A DNA stretch of 64,000 nucleotides, taken from NCBI GenBank assembly GCA_050084985.1, contig JBITNC010000001.1:166904001-166968000 (forward strand), in the 5' to 3' direction. This DNA is from Nageia nagi (Eukaryota; Pinophyta). A model generated the notes under the pieces. It saw only the letters and a list, made by a program, of their open reading frames with translations. It did no database searches and was not told the origin of the DNA. Position 1 is the first letter of the stretch. Each line of letters starts with the position of its first letter. A program made the translations under genes and the position numbers. Shown here piece by piece: positions 12,636 to 25,458 of the stretch.

Positions 12636-12650
12636 CACCTCCCTAATGGG
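12636..12650 (-). other. Element B polypurine tract
   Basis: On the minus strand CCCATTAGGGAGGTG abuts the LTR start TGATTT. Element C has the equivalent AATGGGGAGGTG next to TGATCC. It would prime plus-strand DNA synthesis. Confidence 0.75.
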
Positions 12651-12659
12651 AAGTACATT

Positions 12660-13960
12660 TTATCCTCAAAATGTTTATTTATGTACGAGGTGAGGAAATA
12701 AGTCCTTAACCTTGCTCTTATCATAACATTTTTTTATTCTAGGTAGTTTACCTTTCAACCCAACAAGCCACATTTCTTGTTGTTTTCTCCTTGTATGCTA
12801 GATCTTCTTTTGTAAAACTAAATCCCCCTTTAGTTCATCCAATATGCTAGGGGAAAGATATTCAATAGATGGTAAAATGATGCCTAACTCAACTTCATCT
12901 TTAGCTATCATGGAAGGCTCAAATAATTTAAGGTAGTCAATGTTTATAACTAAATAAATATTCATGTAAGAAAGCAAATCAAGTCTGAAGGAATTATCAC
13001 CTACTTGCTCAATGATTTCAAATAATCCATACCTAATTGGTTTTAGCTTCCTTGAAGGTGCCTCTAACATGCATCCAAACCTAATCACCAACTTGGAACT
13101 TATGATTAGTCCTATGCTTATCATGCCTCAATTTATTTTTAGCTTGACTTATTTTGATTTGTTCCTGCACCTTGGTATGAACAAGTCTAATTTTTTAAAT
13201 TGATTTCTCAGCTTGTTGCTCCTCCTTCTCTAATATGGCATCAAAATCATCTTGGTCCTCAAAAATAAAATTAAATGGAAAGGATGAAAGGTAGCCATAA
13301 CATGTTGCTAAAGGTATTTTTCTTATGGAAATGTGGACTACTATGTTATAAGAGTGTTGAATGTAAACAAGATGCTCATCCTATGATTTTGGATGTTTAC
13401 CATTATAACCCCTAAGTAATTGCACAAAATTCCTATTCATTACCTTAGTTTGACCATCCATTTTAGGGTGAAAGGATGTGCTTCTCTTCAATTTGATATC
13501 CATTTTTTCCCATAAGGTTATCCAAAACTTACCTAAGAATCTACTATCTTTATTTAAAACAATAGAACTAGGTATTCCAAAGTGAATCCACACATGAGAA
13601 AAAATCAATTATGCTACAATTTGTCTAGTAATGGTCTTCTTACATGGAATTAAAATACACATCTTACTGAATCTATCAATAATAAAAAATAAATAATCAT
13701 GTCCCCTTTTTATCGATGGATATGCTCTCCCAAGGCTTGTTAGGAAATGGTAATGGTTGATATAACCATAATTGTCTATTACTAAGCTTGCTTGTGTAAC
13801 ATAAAAAATACCCCCTAATGTATTTTGCAACTTGGTCTTGCATATTAGGCTAATACACACACCATTGCAAGTTTGGCACAATCTTACCCACTCAAAAATG
13901 TCTAAAAATCTAAGATGTATGTGCTTCTCTAATGAGCTTCACTCTTCGTCCTTGTGGCAC
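12660..13960 (-). pseudogene. Element B integrase with chromodomain-like tail (relic)
   Basis: Coding-strand order is as follows. A zinc-binding and core start comes first (near 13,900-13,680: KYIRGYFLCYTSK, then HDYLFFIIDRFSKMCILIPC). The core continues (13,608-13,381: HVWIHFGIPSSIVLNKDSRF, then HPKMDGQTKVMNRNFVQLLR). The C-terminal region follows (13,050-12,880: PIRYGLFEIIEQVGDNSFRL and YLKLFEPSM), then a chromodomain-like piece (HTRRKQQEMWLVGLKGKLP, near 12,770-12,700). The second catalytic Asp region reads NKD and the Glu position of DGQTEV reads Lys (TKV), so it is inactive. Frameshifts separate the blocks. The tail is the basis for calling B a chromovirus; such tails are thought to steer integration to chromatin marks. 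Confidence 0.8.
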
Positions 13961-15170
13961 ACATAAAGCATTTTCTTTATAAAATAATCCTTCTTTCATA
14001 AAATAATTAGTCTTAATATCACATATACTATTCTGAATCAACTTCAAATAAATATGCTTGAAATCAAGATCATTAAGGTGCTACTCTTTGTATGAATCTT
14101 ACACAAAAGGATAAAGTTTAAGAATAGAACTCAAACCTAAAATAGTAGTTTGTATTGGTGGCCTAGATAACATGTTTATAATTTTATTTGTACTTCCCTT
14201 TTTGTAACTAATAATGAGGTGCTAGTGCTACAAGAAATCCATCCACCTTGAATGTCTTTCTTGCTACAATTTGGAATGAGTTTGTAAGTATTTCAATGGT
14301 TTGTAGTAAGTATGAATGATGTTATCCTTAGTAGCTAGAAAAGTGTTTCCATTTTTTAACAACTTGGACAAGAGACAATAACTCTTTATCATAGACTAGA
14401 TAGTTTAACACTACTCCACTAAGCTTAACATACAAGTTTCCTTCCTTGCATCAACACTTCTCTAATTAGATATTTACTAGCATCTAATTCTATTTACAAA
14501 GGTTGCTACAAATTAGGCAATGCTAGAATAGGTGCATTGAAAATTTTCTCCTTCAAGGTATCAAAAGCACTTTATTGTTTCCTTCTCTATTGAAAAACAA
14601 CCCTCTTGCTAGTTATATCATATAATGGAGAAGATATACTAGAAAAATTCCTAATGAATTTTTTGATATATTGAGTTGCCCCCAAGAAGCTCCTTATCTC
14701 AATGATATTTGTATTCCTTGGCCAATCAACAATACCATTTACCTTCTTAGGATCAATTCTCATCTTATTCATTACTCTCATGAAAGTGGTTGGTGCATTG
14801 TATAGTTCAAAAGGTTGTACAACCCATTAGAAAAACTCCTCTCTGATTTTGAATGCAGTCTTTCACATATATTACTCCTTTATTCATACTTAGTGATAAC
14901 AACTTCTTAATTCCAACTTAGTGAAAAACTTTCTCTCTCTCAACTGCTCCAAGAGATCATCAATAATTGTCTATGAATATATATTTTTTATGGTGATCTT
15001 TTTCAATGTCTAGTAGTCAATGCACATCCTCCATGATCCATCCTTCTTTGGCATAAGGATAAATAGAGAAACACATGTTGAAGTGCTTGGTATGATCACT
15101 CCTTACTCTATAGTTCACAAATTTGCCTCCTCACCTCTTCCTTCTCAATCTTGTACTATGTATACAACCC
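13961..15170 (-). pseudogene. Element B reverse transcriptase / RNase H (relic)
   Basis: The RT start is clear near 15,060-14,910 (PKKDGSWRMCIDY, then LKKITIKN, then IDDLLEQLRERKFFTKLE). The connection to RNase H is clear at 14,781-14,587 (MRIDPKKVNGIVDWPRN, then IIEIRSFLGATQYIKKFIRN, then SSPLYDIT). The YxDD block is not readable and appears deleted: after FFTKLE the sequence soon reaches NKMRIDPKKV. RNase H remnants lie in 14,580-14,200. Stops are frequent. Confidence 0.75.
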
Positions 15171-15419
15171 AATATTTGGAAGAATTGCATTAGGTATTAA
15201 TTGGATGTCATGTTGGATGTCTCTATTTGTGGTAATATTTTTGGTTTTGAAAATAACTCACTATACTCCTCTAGTAATATTTGGACTTGATAATCTTTCT
15301 TTCTTAATGTGAATGATATCCCCATCATTTATAAGAGCCCTCTAACCTCCTTTGGTTGGATCATAGCAATCATACACTTATTGTTAGCACTAATGAGTCT
15401 TTTGGCTTAGATTACTATC

Positions 15420-15850
15420 ACTAAATCCAATTTCTATCTACTTTTATGAGTACTAATGGCATATTAAACACCATCATTTGCAAGTTTGTAATGGTTCAAG
15501 TTTTTGAAATAAATGTTATCTCTATCAAACAAATATGGGTTTCCAAAAATCACAAAACATATATCAAGAGGCACCACATCAACCAAAACTTTATCAATGA
15601 AGTTCTTTGCTATTGCAAACTTAAATTTGCATTATCTAGTCACTTGCATTTGGGTTTCATGATTAACCCAACCCAAATGATAGGGATGAGTATGAGGTAT
15701 AGTCTCCAAAATCAACCTATTAACCTAAGTTTCTACAATAATATTGTCTTGAGAAGCATGGTCAAATATAGCAGCAATTCTAGTATGCTTAAATTGGATA
15801 TTGAGATGAAATAATTATCTCTTTTACTATTCTTTAGTTGCACTATCTTA
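15420..15850 (-). pseudogene. Element B protease region (relic)
   Basis: The minus strand reads FHLNIQFKHTRIAAIFDHAS, with DHAS at the place of the catalytic Asp motif (DLGS in element C). Downstream are KFAIAKNFIDKVLVDVVPLD and FGNPYLFDRDNIYF. Element C reads IDEVVVDVVPLEICDVILGN and YMCDRDGIYY at the same positions, which fixes the assignment and shows that B and C are relatives. Confidence 0.7.
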
Positions 15851-15959
15851 TTTTCGCATAGTAGCACAAGTGATCTCATTATCAACATTAGCACTATGTT
15901 TTACTATTTCTCCCTTTTTCACCGTAGTAGCATTATTTCTCTTTTGGTTTTCTTTTTTG

Positions 15960-16358
15960 GCTATCCACCATTATGATTTCTTATTATCTAGATGAAGTTC
16001 CCAATAGTGTTCTTGATCATTCCCATCCTTGTCACAATGAGAACAATGTTTTCTAGCTTTTGTGGTAGTATTAATCTTCTTCTCTTGCTTGAATCATTTC
16101 CTTTTTTATTGGGAGTTTCCTTTCTCTTGATGTCCACTTAATGATGAACCCTTGGAGTTTTCATATTATCTTCTAGCTTTCCCATCCTCCTCAAGATATT
16201 GTTCTTGCACACAAGTTTTATCAAAATCAATGGGATCAAACAAAATGATTATCTTTTGTAAATGAGAACGCAAACCTCAACTATACTTCATCAATACACT
16301 TCAATATTTTAGAGAAATACCCAACATAATGGTTTTTCTTCTAAATTTAGTAATGTAT
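15960..16358 (-). pseudogene. Element B gag, C-terminal half (relic)
   Basis: Continues the gag cut by element A. It reads ITKFRRKTIMLGISLKY, SVLMKY, GLRSHLQKIIILFDP and TCVQEQYLEEDGKARR, then a degenerate knuckle near 16,050-16,020 (HCSHCDKDGNDQEHYWELH) in which the His is Asn and the last Cys is Tyr. The N-terminal half lies at 48,889-49,429. The matching region of element C is at 26,830-27,060. Confidence 0.8.
16354..16358. repeat. Left target-site duplication of element A (TGTAT)
   Basis: TGTAT here and at 48,889-48,893 flank element A. Collapsing the two copies makes the gag frame of element B continuous. Confidence 0.8.
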
Positions 16359-18241
16359 TTTTGATCGATATAATGTAACCTCAAGGGTTTGGTTTGGTCA
16401 TATTCTCCATTTCCCATGATAGTATGGCCCTTGAAAGAGTAGAAAGTGGTGGGATAGTGCGTTCATTGTGGTTTTTTTCTTGATCTTTGGGATATAAGTT
16501 AGTTCCTATCTATGGTAAAGGTTAAAAGTAACTTGAAAGAGATAAAGAGAGAATAATAACAAGAAAGAGATAAATAATCAAAATATAGAATATTAAATAA
16601 AACTAACTTTCCCAAGCATCACTACATAGGAAGCAATCCATAGGCAAGAATAGGAATAGAAGACTATCTTATTCTTAGGGTATCATAATCACAATACATA
16701 GTTATAACTTAAGACAATACTTCATGTACAACATGTAAAAAATATAATAAACAACCATAAACGATGAAGGAAAAAGCATCATTACATTGTATTATCACAT
16801 ATGAAAGCATTTCATACATTAGGAAAATTTGTTAGAATGTTCGACCTTTTGGACCTCTAATAGTTTGCTATTTATATGTTCATATTTATAACTAAGTGGT
16901 TTTCCACCATTATTTTAGTTAATTATTTTTATACTAAAAACAAAATTAGAAACTATTTATAATGTACAAATTATAATCACAACTATGCTAAATTGCATAG
17001 TGATTAGGTACAATCAACACCAAGGTCTGGAAATTTATTATTTTTGAATTACTGTACTTCCTCAATCATAATCTCTTTGATTTATTATTGACTACATCTT
17101 GTTGCAACTATAACTAATTATTAAGTTATGGTCTATTATCTTGATTGGTATGATTTGTCTCTATGCTTTATCAAAAACCATCTAGCTTTATGCAACCATT
17201 TATGGTAATCACTGTAGCTTTGGGTTATAGGGAATTATGAGGGCAATGAAAAGTGTAACATTGAAACCTAAGGAAGAATTGCTACTTTCATGTAGAAATG
17301 AGTCATGATCAACACATTAATAAAGCCCCAGGGGTCAAACACTCATGATTAAGTGGACTTGGGTGTTTCCTTTAGCTCACCATCCCTTTCTCAATGTAGC
17401 AGGTCTTATTTGATCTAGGAGGGGTTTATTGCTCTCTAAGACTTTGCTTTACCACCCACCAATTTTTAGTAAAAAGTATTACATCATTACTTAAAATTAG
17501 TGGGCTCCATATGTATAGGCTTTTTTGAAATATCTCCTTATGATTTCTAGTTATATGGTACCCACTAATGAATTATCTCAATAACCACTATTTTCTAATA
17601 AAGTGTATGGCATCATCACTCAAAATCAATGGGATCTAGAGGATAATTTTTTGAAATATCTCCCACTAATTTTGGGCATACAATTCTTTCTCCAAAAATC
17701 CATGGGATTTAAGATATAACCTATTAGTAACCTTGACTTGATAGTGACTCATATTTACAATATTTCCTAAAAAGATAAACTTCTATAATACCTAGATCTC
17801 AACTCAAACATTTACTTCCCTTACATATTGTGCCATTTCCCGAACATGCTACACTACTTCTGAAACATGACTTAGAGATATTGATAGTGTCTTATTATCT
17901 CAAACCTATATATAGTTACCAAAAAATACCTGATTAAGTAGTTATCAACCTTTGGAACTTATTTACATGACAACATTTGCTTTTGAACAAAATAGTGATT
18001 AAGTTACCAAATTAATTGTTTAAGACCTATATACATTGACATCACCCAAACCTCCCTAGACTTAACCAAATTTTGATAAAATTGACTAAGTACAAAGAAA
18101 AAATACTCTTTTTAATATTTATAAAATATGAAAGGGGAGCAATAAATGAGAATTAAGAATGATTTTATTTGAAAGGAATGAAAGAATAAAGAATGATAGA
18201 ATGTTACCCTATTTTTAGAGTGTGATTATGAAAGAATAATA
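16359..18241 (-). repeat. Element A 3' LTR
   Basis: Aligns end to end with 47,004-48,888. Shared stretches include CTCCATTTCCCATGATAGTA, GAGTAGAAAGTGGTGGGA, TTAGAATGTTCGACCTTTTG, CAACCATTTATGGTAATCAC and TGATAAAATTGA. The terminal CA dinucleotide (plus sense) is TA here and CA in the other copy. No ORF of note. Confidence 0.85.
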
Positions 18242-18539
18242 GTCTTTTGGTAGCTATCAAGATCTTAGCCTACTAAAGAATCAAACCTTTATTTTCTATT
18301 TCCAATTGCCTTCCTAGATGGATCTTTTGTCAAGGTTTTGGGAGGTAGCACTAATTTAGAAGAGAGAAAATACTAGATTTTCATATACAAATCTTTCAAA
18401 TCCTGGTAGTCTATTTGTGAAAAAATATAGCATGCTTGCAGTTTAACTATATTTTCTCTAAAACCTATTAGCACACTTTCCAATCTTTTAATGTATAAAA
18501 TCTTGATATTGCCTCTTGAGTAAGGTCATTTATTTCCTA
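18242..18539 (-). other. Element A, spacer between extra ORF and 3' LTR
   Basis: Short noncoding stretch. The base run next to the LTR on the coding strand (CTACCAAAAGAC) is a poor polypurine tract, probably mutated. Confidence 0.45.
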
Positions 18540-21500
18540 TAGATATGAGATTTGTTTCTCAGAGAAAGATTGTTGGAAAAACTATATGGTATTTGCCACC
18601 CATCGGTTGGCACTACCTTTTACATCTTGTTCTTCCCATAATTTGGAAGCCTTCAATTTAATTAAAGAATGAAAGAATTTATTTATAAAAATAATTTTTA
18701 TTTTCATCTTGTGTTTTTGAATATCTACACCACACACTAGATATTGTAAATTGTAGATATCCTAGGTTCTCAAAATTATCTACCTTGGCCTTAGAGTTAT
18801 GATAGCTAGATCTTTTTCTATCAAGGTCTTGAACCAACTCTACATTACTTCAATTATTGATCTAGGTATAGCTAGGGATAATTTATGCATAGTAGCCTAA
18901 GTGATATACTATTGGAGAGCCTATTCTATTTGATTTTTCAATAAATTTAGCTATGAAAAACTCACCAATCTCTCCCCTATTTGCTCAACCATGGATTTTC
19001 TAAAAATTTTAATAATTTTAAGTAGTTTTATCTTATTGTCATCAAGCACTTTATTTTCTACTACTGCCTTCTTCAACTCCTCCTCTATCTATTGATCTTT
19101 CTATTTTTCCATCATGGTGGCTTGAGCCTTTAGATCTTCCATTTGTTTCTTTATATTTTCTAGCTTAGCCTTACCCTATTCTAGACTCTTTTCAAACTTA
19201 GACTTCTTCTTGTCTAGCTTCTCTATTAATTCTTTATTTTGTTTCTAGAACCCAACTATTATTTTATCCTTTTGGGAGTAGTCCTTTTTTATTGATCTAT
19301 CTTTTTATTCAATTTATCAATCTTATTATCTATGGATTGGAGGATTTTGTAGACTACCATGGAAGTATTTACAAGAAATCTAGATTGATATATGGTTGGA
19401 GCACTTTGCATATTTACATTTATCATAGTCATGGGGGTAGTATCTAGCTACCCTTCTTTGAAAGGCATCTGGACAATTTTGATATCCTCAATTTTTTTTA
19501 CTTAAAATTCTATACTATTTCTCTAGGAGTATAGGAGGTTTATTTACAAATGTCACCCAATCAATGGGATCTACTATAAGAGTGAAAAAAAAGCTTTTTA
19601 TTTCCTCTTATGAGGTTATGGAAAAAGGAATTAAAGAATGTAAGGGTGCACCTACTCTTGAAATAGATATTGGAGTGTGTTGTATAGGCTCTTTTGGTGT
19701 TTTCTTCTCTTCTTCTTCTTTAGAAGGATTCTTTTGTTTGACACCTTATCCTTTAGGCCAAATTATTTTGGCTTTTTGGTATATTTTTCATCATCATCAT
19801 CTCTATCCCCACCTACTTCACCTTTGATATGCATAGTACCACTTGTGCTGAATACATTTACTCCTCCTTATTACACTTCATCCCCCATTTCTTCCTATGC
19901 ATCCTAGTAGACAATGGTGTCTATAGTATGGGGCCTTTACATTTCTTTAGCATCACCATCTCCCTTTCTTCTGTAATTGGTTCTAGTAGTTCATGACTTA
20001 TTTGGGGAGATGGAGTCTATGTACTCTTAGTTTCCTATGGTTGTGTGGTCTAGGATTTCTTTTTTAGTTTTTCTTTCCTTTTTGGGGCTTTTTGGGCTTG
20101 ATCTAATGTTTGGATTATTTTCTTCACTTTTGGGAGGACTCCCAGGAAGTAGAAGCTACTTTAACTTAAGTTCCCTTCTTCTTTTTAGCATCTACCATAA
20201 ATTAGATGGTTCACTAGCTTCTTTCTTCTTTGTCAGCATTTTCTCCCATTGCACCAATGATTAATTATCTCCTGCTACCATTCCTTAAAAATTGGTTGGG
20301 ATTAGTTGCCTTATTTTCGATAATTAGTCCTTCATGTATTGAACTTCCTAATATTGATAATATTGGAACTCACTAAAGTGTTTTTTTCAACATGGTGTAC
20401 TTTGGTAGTATATTCAAATCTAAATTTTATGAAATAATCAATCTTATTGGGGCCCCAACCCAACTCATCCCTTAACTAGGCCATAACCTTTGGGTTTAAG
20501 GAAAAATATTTCCATATAACCTCCTAGTTTCTATATTTTTTAACACCCTTAAGGGCTAACTAGGCCTTATCCAAAGTTTTAAATTCCACTCTAGGGATGC
20601 CTAAGCTTGTTGTTTAGACTAATTTATAAAATATTCAATATGGGGCCAAGGATCATGGGCATAAGTCAAATGCTTTTTATTTGATTTTATTATTTTTGCA
20701 ATTTCATCTAGTGGGTCATATACCTAATGGGAATTTTCCATATCTAATTTAAAATTTGTATACAATAAACTAAGCTAACTCATCTTTATATCCTATCTCT
20801 GATAATGTAAAAAATTTAGCTATAGCTAGTATCTTAATAATGGGCTTAAAATTACCCCCAAACCCATATTTTGTCTCCATGGCATAAATTTGTCTTCCCA
20901 TTTCTATAGAATACAATTGGGGGATAACAAATTTTGGTAAAAAAAAGGGTTTTCACAATACCCATACCTTATTATAATTTTCATATCTTTCAAAAGTACC
21001 AATCACCTATTTTGTTGCCTCCTTGCAACTCTTGCATGGTTGATTGGTGCAATCTATAAGTAACCTTCCCTATTAGAATTTACATAGATGGGGAATAAAA
21101 TTTCTCCATAAACTCATAGTATGAGCTATGAATTTTTATCATCATTGAGACCCTCAAGTCAATTGGTGTGGGTGTTGTGTTTAGGGCCATTGCTTTGACT
21201 TGAAGCCCTTCTTCCACCAGAACCTCCAAATTTTGGTGGACAATGAGCCACCACAAATAAAATGAGTGTTGAAAGTTAGAATTTTCTATCTTGAAGAGAT
21301 TTTTTCTTTACCTCATTTCAAATGAAGGTATAAAAATCATAGTAGACATGGACCTCAATGATATTATAGTCCATTCTCATCATGGCCTCATCTGCTTCTA
21401 TTTGGGTCTTCTTCCTAAGAATGATTGCTAATGCTTGTAGGACCTTCCTATCCTTAGCCTTCTCAATGGAGACAATGTCATAGCTCTGCAAGAGCTTTAT

Positions 21501-22058
21501 GCTTCTCCCCTCACATCTTTCCTTAATATAGTTTAGCATATTTTGATCATTCTCATAAAATTCTACCTTCTCACACTTTAGGTTAATTTATTTCTTAATA
21601 TGGAAGGACCAATAAGCTAGCACTGTTAATGCATGCATGATAACCTCAAGGGAATGGTCCATAAAAATATTAGACTTGTACCTAGACTCTACCTCACCTT
21701 CTTACTTCTCCTTGTAGGCTTTGATTTCATATCCCTATGAGCTATGTCTGAGTGTAATGGAATATAATAACTCATGATAGGTGAAATATTCATAGGGCAT
21801 GTAATATGCAAGGTTATGGTCCAACATAACATCCCTCTTGGATTCAACAAATAATTTCCCCTTACCCACAACCTTAGGCTTTAGGTGCTATAATAATATG
21901 CTCTTAGGATTAGTATGCCAAGTATCCATATGATTAATGATTCCCATCTGTATCCAGTTAACACCAGGAGCATTCTCTAGATATTCCTCTTAAATTGTAA
22001 TAAGATTACCATCCACCCCCTCTTCCTCATTCATAGCTAGTTCCTTCATACTTGCCAT
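18540..22058 (-). pseudogene. Element A extra ORF between integrase and 3' LTR (function unknown)
   Basis: A long coding relic in the sense direction of element A, from an ATG at about 22,058 (MASMKELAMNEEEGVDGN). The N-terminal half includes KGKLFVESKRDVMLDHNLAY, YMPYEYFTYHELLYSITLRH, HALTVLAYWSFHIKK, IKERCEGRSIKLLQSYDIVS and RKVLQALAIILRKKTQIEAD. Later come SSYYEFMEKFYSPSM, LHQSTMQELQGGNKIGDWYF, a Lys/Ser/Pro-rich linker (near 20,050-20,160), an Arg/Lys cluster, a coiled coil (ELIEKLDKKKSKFEKSLE and KAKLENIKKQMEDLKAQATM, near 19,240-19,100) and a C-terminal part with LIKLKASKLWEEQD (near 18,650). It would be roughly 1,100 residues. It has several stops and frame changes. I do not recognise the family. 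The position matches env-like or other extra ORFs of large plant gypsy elements, but no membrane segment stands out. A captured host gene is possible. Confidence 0.55.
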
Positions 22059-22685
22059 GGTGTCTATTATCTTCCTCACAACATAAGTAAGCATAAAAAA
22101 TATGAAACCTTACAATATCAAGCTCTAAAACTATCATTCTCCTTGCACTATCATCTTTGTAGACTCTAATCTCTAGTTCTTTTTGAAAACTTGTGCTCTG
22201 AAATTCACTAAAGAAATAATAAATTAGGGAGTATGTTTTATTTGCCTAAGGTTTGTGAGTGATATCTATTAATGGTAATTAATGATGAAGGAATATCAAG
22301 GTTCACACAAAGTATGTTATCAAGGATGATAGGCAAGATTATATTAATTTCTAGTGTACTAAATTTAAATTAGGATATATGACACAAATGGTGGGTTTTT
22401 CAAGGAAGTCTCCTTAAATACCATCGTTTTAATTGGATAATCAACACTAGATGAGTTTAGCACTCCACCATGCTTTTTTAATACTAGCATTAATGTCTAC
22501 CTACCTCCTTGGGAAGCATACCCTTAGTGAATCAATATGTACAAGCAATAAATTAGTATAAAATATTATTATTATTATTATTATTAGGGATAACAATATT
22601 TACACTATACAATCTTTTACGAATGTTGCATAATAACCCAATTACATGGTAATGCTTCAAATAAATCCCATTCACTAAGATAAGT
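22059..22685 (-). other. Element A spacer between integrase and extra ORF
   Basis: No domain is seen. It contains an (ATT)n microsatellite at about 22,564-22,586. Confidence 0.5.
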
Positions 22686-23936
22686 AGTTCCTAGGACCCA
22701 AAAATATCTTGAAGCCTAAATGTATTATTTTGCATAGCTTGAGTGATGATATAGAGCCTACTCCAAAGTGAGTCAACCTTTTGATGTTTCCCTAGATTTG
22801 CTCTATCTTCATCCCATTTGAGGACAATATCACCAATTTCAAACTTAACCCAAGAAGACTTTTTCTTTTCAAACCACTTCTTAACTATTTATTGTCAATG
22901 CTGAAAAGACTCATATTCTTTGTTTCTATCTTCTTCTAGTTTTATGAGGTGATTGAATCTTACTTGTAATGGCTCAAAATCATAGTCTTTTAGCCCTTGT
23001 AGGATTTTTAATGTAGATAACTCAAAATGAATCAGTAATACTAGTATTTTACCATATAATAATGCATAAAGGAATGTCTTGATAGCTAATTTGATACTAA
23101 TCTTATCTACCCATAATGCATAATCTAATTATGTATACAATTGTATGGGGTCCCCTTTAATTATCCTTTTAATAATCTAGGTTAGGTTTTTATTTGTTGA
23201 TTCTGCTAACCCATTCCATTATGGGTAATAGTTTAAATAGAACAACCAATAAATATCATACTCAACAACAAAGTCTAGAAAATTAGATCCAATAAATGCA
23301 ATACCATTATTTGATACAATAGCCTGTGGGATACCAAAGTGAGTGATTATTCTTTTGATCATCTCTATCACTACCTCCTGTTCTACACACTTACATGGCA
23401 TGGCTTTTGAACATCTAGTAAAATAATTTGTTGTAGTGAGAAAAAATTATGGGTCACTAAGGAATTTGGATTTATAACACTAATGAAATCAAGACCCCAT
23501 TATTGGAATGGTTCCTCAACAACCATAGGCTTAAGAGGAATTACATCTTGTTTATTTTTTTTACATATTTGCTACATTTTTCACACTCTTGGGCTATCTT
23601 GAATGAATCTTGAAACATAGTAGGCCAATAATACCTAACTTGAAATAGTTTTACTACCCTAGTTGGACCACTATAGTGTCTTCTAGAGAACCTATAATGA
23701 AATTCATGTAAAATTCTTTGGGCTTCATCATTACTTACACATCTTAATAGGGTTTGATCAAAATTATTTCTATAAATATGGTCATCTATCATCACAAAAT
23801 TCAATGCTTGTAATTTGAATCTCCTTCTTTGAAATATATCTAATGATTTAGAACATTTACTAGTCCTAAAATAAAAAATAAATTGCTTAATCCAATCACT
23901 TTCTTGGTTAAGATGTTTTTCATCCTTTGACAACAA
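22686..23936 (-). pseudogene. Element A integrase (relic)
   Basis: The zinc-binding domain (23,740-23,560) reads HEFHYRFSRRHYSGPTRVVK, YYWPTMFQDSFK and ECEKCSKYV, with His/His/Cys/Cys intact. The core start reads GLDFISVINPNS. It continues in a shifted frame at 23,401-23,219 (EMIKRIITHFGIPQAIVSNN), where the second catalytic Asp of the SDNG motif is Asn, then WNGLAESTNK with the Glu preserved. The C-terminal domain (near 22,840-22,690) reads WVKFEIGDIVLKW, then GKHQKVDSLWSRLYIITQ and FRLQD, the GPY/F-type region of gypsy integrases. It would insert the element's cDNA into the genome; this copy is dead through stops and the D-to-N change. Confidence 0.8.
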
Positions 23937-23989
23937 TCATGTGTGAAGCCCATACTATATTTTCATAAAGATCCTTGCCCCTAATAAGC

Positions 23990-25453
23990 TTGGTTAGCTT
24001 GATTTTTGTATCATATTCCATTATTTTTGTAATCCAACTAGCCTTTCTTTCACCTAATTCTCCTTAAATGATAGTTTGTTACATCAGGGTGAATAGTATA
24101 TACAAGAACTTTATTATGAGACACATAATGCTTAAATGTATTAAGTCTTTTCACTATGGAAAGTACTTGCTTCTCAATAAATGAATACCTTCTCTGATGT
24201 TGGTGCAATGTTTAGCTACGAATGGCAATGGGATGTTCTTCCTTCTAATCTTCTTTCTACACTAAAAATGTTATAACACTTTTCTATGCTCCATATGCAT
24301 ACATAATAAAATATTTTGAAAAATTAGGATTCTTCAAAATAGGAGCTTCTATAATAGCTTTTTTAATATCATAAAAAGCATGCTTTGCTTCTTTTGAAAA
24401 GGATAATACAACATCTTTCTTTAACATTATTGTAATTGGAGAAATTATCTCTGAAAAATCATTAATAAATTTTTTAACAAAATTGATTTGACCAAGGAAA
24501 GATTGTAAGGCCTTCTTTTTAGAGGGTAAAGGAAATGCATCAATAGGTTTTACTTTATCTAGATTAATTTCCAATTCTTTTTTTTGAGATAATATGACCA
24601 AGCAATTTTCCTTGGTTAACCATAAAAATAAATATTTTAGGATTGATTGAAATCTAAATTCTATATATTTTTAGAAAACTAGCCTAAGATGATTCAAGTG
24701 GTCTTTTCTATTCTTGGAAAATAGTATGATGTCATCTATGTACACCAAAACAATCTTGTTAATCAAATATCCAAATGCATTGTCCATATTTCTTTGAAAA
24801 GTAGCCCTAGTATTAGAGAGATTGAAAGGCATTATCTAAAAAGCAAATGTCCCCCATTTGATTATGAATGCAATTTCTAACTAATCCTCATACTTTACCC
24901 AAATTTAGTTAAATATTGAGTAACCATTAGTCATAAAAAAACAACATGCTTTGACTACTATATGTAGGATTTGCTCCATGGGAGGAAGGGGATAGTTATC
25001 CTTGAGAGATACTTGGTTCAAATTTCTAAAGTCTACACACAACCTAATTTCTTTATTTTTTTTCCTTACTAAGACTAGATTGGTAACCCAAGAAGAATGC
25101 TTGATAGGATAGATAATTTTAGAATCCAAGAGTTTAATCAACTCTTACTTGATGGCTTATTCTATTTTTGGATTGATCAACCTTTGATTTTATCTATATG
25201 GTTTTGCCTCTGATTGAAGCTCAATGGTATGCACTATATTGCATTTTTATCATATCTTCAGATCATCACAAGTTTAGGAAATTACTTTTGAGAACTGGTG
25301 ACAAATATGAAAAATGATTCTTTTCTCTTCTTTCAAGTACTCTGATCCAATATTTATACATTTCTCATGTTCTACTTCTAGCTCAATATCACCCTTCTTT
25401 TGAATGATCAAAGTTTTGGCCTTTTGAACATATTCAAAATTGAACAACCTTTC
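23990..25453 (-). pseudogene. Element A reverse transcriptase and RNase H (relic)
   Basis: RT starts at 25,141-24,905 (MIKLLDSKIIYPIKHSSWV, NLVLVRKKNKEIRLCVDFRN, LKDNYPLPPMEQIL), followed by MPFNLSNTRATFQRNMDNAF and an intact VYIDDIILFSKN near 24,750. The connection domain is at 24,601-24,284 (LPSKKKALQSFLGQINFVKK). RNase H remnants follow: HQRRYSFIEKQVLSIVKRLN near 24,200-24,140, where the first catalytic Asp region reads YAYGA. The stretch 25,142-25,453 is the linker that joined RT to the RNase H now at 43.9-44.3 kb (FERLFNFEYVQKAKTL, EVEHEK). Confidence 0.8.
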
Positions 25454-25458
25454 AAAAG
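25454..25458. repeat. Left target-site duplication of element C (AAAAG)
   Basis: AAAAG at 25,454-25,458 and 43,694-43,698 flank element C. Merging them restores the element A linker frame (KGLLSFERLFNF). Confidence 0.85.

Noticed and set aside
15446-15814. 122-codon open frame on the plus strand
   Set aside because: It is the antisense shadow of the element B protease, whose minus-strand reading matches element C.
16359-18241. Reading the 1.88-kb repeats as two solo LTRs of separate insertions
   Set aside because: The TGTAT pair, colinear gag of element B across the gap and correct gene order between the repeats fit a single element.
19564-20264. Several plus-strand open frames rich in Phe/Ser/Leu
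   Set aside because: They are antisense to the Lys/Ser/Glu-rich part of the element A extra ORF; the composition mirrors its charged codons.
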